Positions 58,474 through 64,000 of a DNA stretch of 64,000 nt are shown here, in pieces; the stretch's first letter is position 1, and the number at the start of each line of letters is the position of its first letter. The DNA is from JACVRW01 sp963850205 (lineage in GTDB: Bacteria > Actinomycetota > Thermoleophilia > Solirubrobacterales > Thermoleophilaceae): contig CAWKKJ010000017.1 of assembly GCA_963850205.1 (NCBI GenBank), forward strand, positions 372,001-436,000, given 5' to 3'. Below the pieces are notes generated by a model. The model ran no database searches. It was not told where the DNA came from and was given only the letters and a program-made list of their open reading frames with translations. The position numbers were made by a program, and so were the translations under genes.

Positions 58474-59342
58474 GGATGGGCTCGCAGGCTGCCGGCCACC
58501 GCGCTCGCCACCTCCCAGGGGCGCAGACCGGCGCGATGGCGCAGCACGTCGAAGTCGAGCCGCTCCGCGCGATCGAGCACCCCGATGTAGACGGCCCGCG
58601 CCAGCCGCATCCCGCGCCGCACGTCGGGCGCGACCAGGTCGGTGGCCGAGGCGCTGTCGGTGAACAGCGTGCGCGCGCGCTGCACCTGGAGCGCCAGCAG
58701 GCGCCGGAAGCCGAGGCTGGGCTGACGCCGCGCGATCTCCTCGACGGACACGCCGAAGCGCTCGAGATCCTCGGCCGGGAGGTAGACCCGGTCGAGCTCC
58801 CAGTCCTCGGACACGTCGCGGATGAAGTTGGTCAGCTGGAAGGCGAGCGCCAGCCGGATGAACACCACGTCGCGTTCGGAGGGGGCTCCCAGCAGCACCG
58901 CGAGGATGCGGCCCACCCCGCCGGCGCTGCCCTGCATGTAGGCCTCGAGCTCCGGCCAGGTCTGCATCCGCACCGGGGCGCAGTCCACCCGCATCGAGGC
59001 GAAGTAGCGCCGCAGCTCACCGAGCGGGAGGGCGTTGCGCGCGCCGGCGTCCACCAGGGCGCGCAGGGCCGGATCGGCCGCCGGCGCCCCGGCCAGCGAT
59101 CGCTCGAGCTCCCGCTCCGCGCCGTCGAGCGCGGCGCGCCGGGCGGCCGGCTCCGACGGCCGGCGCGGCCCGTCGACCAGCTCGTCGACCTTCCGCACGT
59201 AGGCGTAGAGCGCGTGCACGCCGAGGCGGGCCTGATGGTCCAGCCGGCGGGTGGCGAAGTAGTAGGTGGGGTCGTGCCGGCGATGGAGCCGGCGGCAGTG
59301 CTCGTAGCAGGCAGCGAGCTCCCCGTTGGCCTCCCTCGGCAT
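58470..59342 (-). CDS. crtB: Squalene/phytoene synthase
   Basis: 290 residues from ATG 59342. The two Asp-rich prenyl-PP binding motifs are DELVD (53-57) and DVSED (176-180). FATRRLDHQARLGVHALYAYVRKVD and LAFQLTNFIRDVSED fit phytoene synthase more than squalene synthase. It condenses two geranylgeranyl-PP into phytoene. Phytoene desaturase is not in the window. A divergent unknown gene starts about 90 bp away. Confidence 0.9.
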   Translation of the reverse strand: MPREANGELAACYEHCRRLHRRHDPTYYFATRRLDHQARLGVHALYAYVRKVDELVDGPRRPSEPAARRAALDGAERELERSLAGAPAADPALRALVDAGARNALPLGELRRYFASMRVDCAPVRMQTWPELEAYMQGSAGGVGRILAVLLGAPSERDVVFIRLALAFQLTNFIRDVSEDWELDRVYLPAEDLERFGVSVEEIARRQPSLGFRRLLALQVQRARTLFTDSASATDLVAPDVRRGMRLARAVYIGVLDRAERLDFDVLRHRAGLRPWEVASAVAGSLRAHP

Positions 59343-59433
59343 ACCGCTTGTACGCACAGCGTGCACGGGACAGTCATGGAGACCATAGGTGACGAGGGGA
59401 GGATCGGGCGCAAACGGGGCGAATTCGCGCTGC

Positions 59434-60843
59434 ATGCGCAACCCCGCTCTCCACGACGCGCTGCGGAGCTTCGCCCTGGAGGCCGCCGCGGTGCTCAGCG
59501 TCGACCAGGGCGAGGGCGCGGAGGTGGTCTTCGACGTGGTCGACAGGACCTCTCGCAACGGCTCGGTGATGTACCGCTACGAGGCCCGGACCGGAGCCTT
59601 CATCGCCGACCGCTGGCCCCGGCTGCGCGCGCTCGAGACCTTTTCCGCCGCGGCGGAAGAGCTCGGAGCAGGCGCCGCCGCCTGGTTGCGGGTGAACGGC
59701 CTTCGCGGCGAGCAGGCCGAGCCTGCCCTGCGGGCCATGCTGGACCGCCTGTACGAGGACGCCACCAGCTTCGGCTTTCCCGAGGAGCGCTTCGAGCGGG
59801 TGTACGCGGAGGTGGAGCTGACCCTCTACAAGGACGCCGTCCGCGCCCGCGTGGTCGCTCCGCTTCCCGGGGCCTGGATGGAGGCGGAGCGGGTGAACCT
59901 GGGCGGAGGCCTGTCGCTGGTGCGAGGCGACCGCTTCGAGGGTCCGCCCGAGGCCGTCTGGTCCGAGGAGGAGAACGCCCCCACGCTGCTGTGCATGCTC
60001 GAACGTGACATGGCCCCCGGTGGCTCGGTCGCCGCGGCCGAGGCCGAGGAGCGGTTCCGCCGCCTCGTCGGGGTGCTGCGACTGTGGGCGCCGGGCGCCG
60101 TGAGCCTGGGCACCCCCGGCTGGCACCAGGCCGACGGCGGGCGCTGGGCGCCGCTGGCCCTCGGGGCCTCCGGGCTCGGCCGGGGCGGCGGCTGGCTGCT
60201 TGCGGCCGGCCACGAGCGCGCCCTCTGCGAGTTCTCCGCGGCGATGGCCGAAACGACGCTCGGCGGGGTGGTGGGATGGGCCCTCGACCGCTTCGAGATG
60301 GGCTGCGAGCGAAACCGCGACGCCGAGGCCCTGTCGGACTACCTGCTGGCTCTGCGCGCGCTGCTGGACGCCACCGGCGAAGCCGGCGAGGCGAGCCTCG
60401 CCCTCCGCGTGGCCGCGCTGTGCGCCGAGGAGGGCAGCCGGCGCGTGGTCCAGAGCCGGGTGCAGGCGGCGATCGCCCTGGAGCGCGTTCTGATGGGCGG
60501 CCCGGGCGGCCTGCCCAGCGACTCGCCGAGCGAGCTGGTGGCCGAGGTCGAGGGGAACGTGCGCGCGTTGCTGCGCGACGTGCTCTGCGGCTACCTCGAC
60601 AGCGACCTGAAGGGCCTCGCGGACGACATCCTGCTGGAGACTGCGGCCGAGCCGACGGGCGCGATCGAGGCTCGCGACCTGCGGCGTGAGCCCGACCCTG
60701 ACACCGCGGAGATCGAGGCGCTCCAAGAGGAGGAGGCGCCGCCGCCTCCGCCGCCGCCCCCGCAGCAGCCGACGCTTGACGGGGTGACCACCTCGATCGA
60801 CTTCACGGCGGAGGAGCCCGAGGACGACTCGGCTCCCACTTGA
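59434..60843 (+). CDS. Uncharacterised 469-residue protein
   Basis: From ATG 59434. A mostly helical soluble protein with no membrane segment. Visible: FDVVDRTSRNGSVMYRYEAR near 33-52, a central VSLGTPGWHQADGGRWAPLAL, then a helical core with SLALRVAALCAEEGSRRVVQ and a disordered acidic Pro-rich tail (about 415-469, several Pro in a row). No family recognised. The 3' end is 8 bp from the convergent ArsA-like gene, so it is in a conserved-looking neighbourhood with the two ATPases. Confidence 0.75.
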   Translation: MRNPALHDALRSFALEAAAVLSVDQGEGAEVVFDVVDRTSRNGSVMYRYEARTGAFIADRWPRLRALETFSAAAEELGAGAAAWLRVNGLRGEQAEPALRAMLDRLYEDATSFGFPEERFERVYAEVELTLYKDAVRARVVAPLPGAWMEAERVNLGGGLSLVRGDRFEGPPEAVWSEEENAPTLLCMLERDMAPGGSVAAAEAEERFRRLVGVLRLWAPGAVSLGTPGWHQADGGRWAPLALGASGLGRGGGWLLAAGHERALCEFSAAMAETTLGGVVGWALDRFEMGCERNRDAEALSDYLLALRALLDATGEAGEASLALRVAALCAEEGSRRVVQSRVQAAIALERVLMGGPGGLPSDSPSELVAEVEGNVRALLRDVLCGYLDSDLKGLADDILLETAAEPTGAIEARDLRREPDPDTAEIEALQEEEAPPPPPPPPQQPTLDGVTTSIDFTAEEPEDDSAPT

Positions 60844-60850
60844 GCGAGCC

Positions 60851-61912
60851 TCAGGCGAACAGAAACACGCCCATCGCGCGCAGCCCGTCGAGGTCATGCA
60901 CGTCGTGCTCGAGGTCGGGCACCTCGATCATCGGCTTGCGGCCGAGCCGCCGCCGCAGGTCGTCCAGGTTGGCCCGGTCGCGATCGGCCAGCCGGCGCGC
61001 CTCCTCGCCCGAGCGCAGCACCTTCTGTGCCAGCGGCTCGCCCAGGAGGCGCTCGAGCTCGGCTGGATCGCCGCCGCCGTTCGCGCGCCGTACGCGGTTG
61101 GCCACCACGCCGGCGAAGGGCAGGTCGGCCTCGCGCAGGCGCTGGCGGAAGAAGGCCGCCTCCTCGATCGCGTCACGGCGGGGGGACGTGACCAGGACGA
61201 ACGTGCTGCGGCTGTCGGCCAGCAGCGCGTTCACCCGCTCCGCGCGCTCGCGGAAGCCCTCCGTCATACCGCCGAAGGCCCGGAAGAACTCCGACAGGTC
61301 CTGCAGCAGGTCGATCCCGGTGGCCCGCTTCATGACCGAGAAGGCCATGCTGGTCCCCCGGCCGAACACCTTCAGGCCGAACCGTCCCGGGGCGGTGAAG
61401 AACTGCAGGGCGCGGGAGTCGATGAACGCGGCCAGCTGCCTGGGCGCGTCGATGAAATCGAGGGCGTTGCGGGTGGGAGGCGTGTCGAGCACCAGCAGGT
61501 CGTAGCGGCCCTCCTGGTGGAGCTCGTGGAGCTTCTCCATCGCCATGTACTCCTGCGAGCCCGCCACCGCGTTGGAGAGCTCCTGGTAGATGCGGTTGCC
61601 GAGCACCGCGTCGCGGGTGGCCGTGTCGGGAGCGTGCACCTCGATGAGCTCGTCGAAGGTGCGCTTGGCGTCGAGCATCATCGCCCAGAGCTCGCCGTCG
61701 ACCTCCGCGTCCACCCGCCGTTCCTCGTTGCCCAGCTCGGGCAGCCCGAGCGCGTTGGCCAGGCGCCGCGCCGGATCGATGGTCAGCACCGCCACCTTCT
61801 TCCCGCGAGCGGCCATCCCCAGGGCCACCGCGGCCGCAGTGCTGGTCTTGCCCACGCCGCCGGAGCCGGCGCAGACCACCACCTGCTTGCGCGCGAGCCA
61901 GTCGGCGATCAC
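60851..61912 (-). CDS. ArsA/Get3-like ATPase, second copy
   Basis: 353 residues from GTG 61912. Deviant Walker A AGSGGVGKTSTAAAVALG at about 15-32, DPARR switch region near 46-50, LLVLDTPPTRNALDFI. SIMIBI ATPases of this type dimerise with a cradle for hydrophobic cargo. The ArsA metal Cys triad is not seen, so arsenite export is unlikely. It overlaps the upstream paralogue by 4 bp (GTGA). Confidence 0.88.
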   Translation of the reverse strand: MIADWLARKQVVVCAGSGGVGKTSTAAAVALGMAARGKKVAVLTIDPARRLANALGLPELGNEERRVDAEVDGELWAMMLDAKRTFDELIEVHAPDTATRDAVLGNRIYQELSNAVAGSQEYMAMEKLHELHQEGRYDLLVLDTPPTRNALDFIDAPRQLAAFIDSRALQFFTAPGRFGLKVFGRGTSMAFSVMKRATGIDLLQDLSEFFRAFGGMTEGFRERAERVNALLADSRSTFVLVTSPRRDAIEEAAFFRQRLREADLPFAGVVANRVRRANGGGDPAELERLLGEPLAQKVLRSGEEARRLADRDRANLDDLRRRLGRKPMIEVPDLEHDVHDLDGLRAMGVFLFA

Positions 61913-62838
61913 AGGCGCTGCTCCAGCTCGCGCGAGAGCTGCTCCACCTCGGCCGCCCCGAGGTCGGGCTGGAAGAGGAAGGGCAGCGTTCGCACCGGTG
62001 CGTCGACGGCCCGCCGCAGGCGGCCCACCTCGTTGCGCTGGTCGCGGGCGCGGTGGAACCCGGCCAGCGCGATGTCCACGGCCGAGCGTGTCCCCGCCGC
62101 CACCCTCCCGTCGAGCGCAGCAAGCCGCCTGGCCTCCTCGGCCGCGAAGCGCTGCGGGTAGACGCCGTTGACGACGACGGTGTCGATCTCCATCCCCATG
62201 TCCTCGCGCAGGCGCCCGCCGAGCTCGATCGTCTCGTTCACCGGCATCTCCTCGGGCAGCGCCACGGCCACCACGCCGGTCAGCTCCGGATCGGCGATGA
62301 AGCGGTGGATGTGGTCGGCCTGGCGGGCGATCGGGCCCACCCGGGCGATCGAGGCGTAGGTTCGAGGCGCGCGCAGCAGCGCGACGCCGTGGCCGGTCGC
62401 CGGGGCGTCGACGATCGCGAGGTCGTAGCTCGCCTTTCCGCCCACGCGCCGCTCCAGCTGGGCCAGGTCCCAGACCCGGCCGATCGTCACGAGCTCGTCG
62501 ACGCCGGGGGCGGCGGCGGTGAGGTACTGGAAGATCCGGCTGCCGGAGAGAAGGCCGGCGAGCGTGGACGAACGCAGCTGGTAGCGCAGCCACTCCTCCT
62601 TCGCGCGCGCGGGATCGATGGACAGCCCGTGCAGCCGGGGGGCCAGCTCGATCTCGTTGTGGCCGGCGGCGCCGTGGCCGAACAGCGTGGCCAGCCGTTC
62701 CCGCTCCGACACCTCGGCCACCACGGTGCGCTTGCCCAGCCGGGCGGCGAGCAGGCCGAGCGCCGCGGCCACGGTCGTCTTGCCCACGCCGCCCTTGCCG
62801 GTCACCACGATCAGGCGCTTGTCGAGGAGCTGCGTCAC
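61909..62838 (-). CDS. ArsA/Get3-like ATPase, first copy
   Basis: 309 residues from GTG 62838. Walker A VVTGKGGVGKTTVAAALG at about 11-28, a switch region AEVSERERLA, and LAIVDAPATGHGVALLRAPRT. It pairs with the downstream paralogue, similar to the two-gene ATPase operon common in actinobacteria. Function unknown; roles in membrane-protein handling or cell division are possible. It is divergent from parA with a 105-bp gap. Confidence 0.88.
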   Translation of the reverse strand: MTQLLDKRLIVVTGKGGVGKTTVAAALGLLAARLGKRTVVAEVSERERLATLFGHGAAGHNEIELAPRLHGLSIDPARAKEEWLRYQLRSSTLAGLLSGSRIFQYLTAAAPGVDELVTIGRVWDLAQLERRVGGKASYDLAIVDAPATGHGVALLRAPRTYASIARVGPIARQADHIHRFIADPELTGVVAVALPEEMPVNETIELGGRLREDMGMEIDTVVVNGVYPQRFAAEEARRLAALDGRVAAGTRSAVDIALAGFHRARDQRNEVGRLRRAVDAPVRTLPFLFQPDLGAAEVEQLSRELEQRL

Positions 62839-62943
62839 GTCTCTCGGGAAGGGTACGGTGGGGCGCCTGCCCCCGGACGGTGAAGGAATCCGCTCAGCGC
62901 CTGCGAATACGCCCCCTGTAATGGGACTACACCGGAGGCACCC

Positions 62944-63729
62944 GTGACGCCCGCGACGGCGAAGACGCCCAAGGCCAAGGTCATCGCGTTCACCAACCAG
63001 AAGGGCGGCGTGGCCAAGACCACGACGACCCTCAACCTGGCCGCCGCGTTCGCCGAGCGGGATCACCGCGTCCTGTGCGTGGACCTCGACCCCCAGGCGA
63101 ACCTCACCATGAGCCAGGGGATCGACCCCGACTCGCTGGAGGCCTCGATGTACGACGTGCTCGTGCACGGCCTCTCGATGCGCGAGGTGATCCGCAAGCG
63201 CGAAGTGGACGTGGCCTGCGCCTCGATCGACCTGGCCGGGGCCGAGATCGCAATGTCCATGATGATCGGCCGTGAGCGTGCCCTGAAGAAGGCGTTCGTG
63301 CCGATCCTCGACGACTACGACTACATCTTCATCGACACGCCGCCGAGCCTCGGGCTGCTCACGATCAACGCGCTCACGGCCTCCCAGAAGGTGATCGTCC
63401 CCGTGCAGTGCGAGTATCTCTCCATGCGCGGGCTGATCCAGCTCCAGAACACGCTCTCGATGGTGCGTGAGGAGCTCAACCCGGACATCGAGATCGAGGG
63501 CATCCTGCCGACACTCGTGGACAATCGCACGGTGCACGCCAAGGAAGCCGTGGAGATCCTGGAGGAGAACTTCGGCGACCGGGTGTTTGCCTCCCGTATC
63601 AACAAGACGGTGCGCTTCGCCGAGGCGCCTGTGAAGGGCATGTCGGTGCTGAAGTACGACCCGGACGGCAAGGCGGCCTACGCCTACCGTCAGCTAGCTG
63701 AGGAGGTCCTGGGCAATGGCAAGCGGTAA
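62944..63729 (+). CDS. parA: ParA-family chromosome partitioning ATPase
   Basis: 261 residues from GTG 62944, preceded by GGAGG. Deviant Walker A FTNQKGGVAKTTTTLNLAAA (about 17-36), DLDPQANLTMS (Walker A'), and IFIDTPPSLGLLT (Walker B). ParA/Soj drives plasmid or chromosome segregation with ParB. No parB is adjacent in the window. Its stop overlaps the next gene start by 14 bp. Confidence 0.92.
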   Translation: MTPATAKTPKAKVIAFTNQKGGVAKTTTTLNLAAAFAERDHRVLCVDLDPQANLTMSQGIDPDSLEASMYDVLVHGLSMREVIRKREVDVACASIDLAGAEIAMSMMIGRERALKKAFVPILDDYDYIFIDTPPSLGLLTINALTASQKVIVPVQCEYLSMRGLIQLQNTLSMVREELNPDIEIEGILPTLVDNRTVHAKEAVEILEENFGDRVFASRINKTVRFAEAPVKGMSVLKYDPDGKAAYAYRQLAEEVLGNGKR

Positions 63730-64000
63730 GCGGGCGAGCATGCGGGAGGGGCCCCTGGCGGATCTCTTCCGCAAGACCGAGGACGAGGGCCGCCCGCAGC
63801 CGCGCTCGGACGACAAGCCGCCCGAGGAGAAGCCTGCGCCCGAGACGCGCGCGCCCGCACCTCAGCCTCCGCAGGGCCTCGAGCGCCGTGCCACCCAGGC
63901 CGCGCGCCGGGCCGAGGAGCGCGAGGAGCGCCGCCGTGAGCGCGAGGAGCGCTGGAGCCGCTACGAGGGCGTGCCCACCCCGGAGGAGCGCCTGCGCTCG
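63716..64000 (+). CDS. N-terminal fragment of unknown protein (cut by window edge)
   Basis: From ATG 63716, 95 codons before the window ends. The start reads MASGKRASMREGPLADLFRK, then an acidic Pro-rich and Glu/Arg-rich coiled-coil-like stretch (RRAEEREERRREREERWSR). It overlaps the parA end, so the two are coupled. I recall an N-terminally extended FtsZ-like protein after parA in some related genomes, but nothing here shows that domain. Confidence 0.55.
   Translation, partial: MASGKRASMREGPLADLFRKTEDEGRPQPRSDDKPPEEKPAPETRAPAPQPPQGLERRATQAARRAEEREERRREREERWSRYEGVPTPEERLRS

Noticed and set aside
60851..62838. Arsenite resistance operon
   Set aside because: The ATPases lack the ArsA metal Cys cluster, and no arsB, arsR or arsD is nearby.

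Overview
The window is very GC-rich with strong third-position G/C bias, so most off-frame reading frames stay open. It is compact, with many GTG/TTG starts and ATGA or GTGA overlaps between co-directional genes. A principal sigma factor with N-terminal acidic region, F420-type enzymes (LLM oxidoreductase, PPOX-class protein), group II truncated haemoglobin, KorAB, dodecin, GlpX, paired ArsA-like ATPases and a RemA-like DUF370 protein point to an actinobacterium. Thermoleophilia/Solirubrobacterales is my best guess from memory of gene content. No rRNA, tRNA, CRISPR array, phage module or intact insertion sequence was seen, so this looks like chromosomal core plus ordinary metabolic genes.

Layout. 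1-3.3 kb: partial GHMP kinase, P1-family peptidase, a collapsed PhzF remnant, an M23 peptidase, a small unknown and a decayed flavoprotein fragment. 3.3-6.2 kb: a PAS-GAF-SpoIIE-kinase signalling protein coupled to a STAS protein. 6.2-12.7 kb: hydrolase, DipZ-like thioredoxin protein, and an FMO-SDR-aldehyde dehydrogenase run. 12.7-18.3 kb: ferredoxin, small proteins, NlpC/P60 lipoprotein, a two-protease/globin operon with a divergent HxlR regulator, and ArfB. 18.4-28.2 kb: methylmalonate-semialdehyde dehydrogenase, sugar kinase, rhodanese, secreted glycosidase-like protein, SDR, DUF370, the pntA1-A2-B transhydrogenase and a DUF1254/1214 protein. 28.3-31.1 kb: KorAB. 31.2-34.8 kb: tetR-mtnA-(aldolase/DUF1152 fusion)-GNAT operon. 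34.8-43.4 kb: small proteins, F420-type enzymes, sulfurtransferase, methyltransferase, dehydrogenases, and a TetR/hydrolase pair with a duplicated operator. 43.6-50.5 kb: thiolase and SDR, unknowns, dodecin, GlpX, MoeA. 50.5-57.4 kb: response regulator, sigma factor, SpoIVB-like peptidase with an MFS transporter, AIM24, HxlR. 57.3-64 kb: carotenoid-type genes, an unknown protein, two ArsA-like ATPases, ParA and the start of one more gene.

Genes working together. The clearest sets are pntA1-A2-B (proton-translocating NAD(P) transhydrogenase), korAB with ferredoxin chemistry, thiolase plus SDR (acyl-CoA degradation), phytoene synthase plus FAD reductase (isoprenoids), the phosphatase/kinase-STAS partner switch, and mtnA plus the class II aldolase (methylthioribose or 5-deoxypentose salvage of the DHAP-shunt type).

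The most unusual content is non-coding. There are three long imperfect palindromes with CTAG ends whose terminal TAG is the stop codon of the adjacent gene, three copies of a 48-bp palindromic repeat, a 38-bp palindrome present both inside an SDR gene and upstream of arfB with compensatory stem changes, a triple 42-bp hairpin array, and a duplicated 36-bp hairpin downstream of the sigma factor. Together they suggest several families of REP/REPIN-like elements shaping gene ends in this genome.
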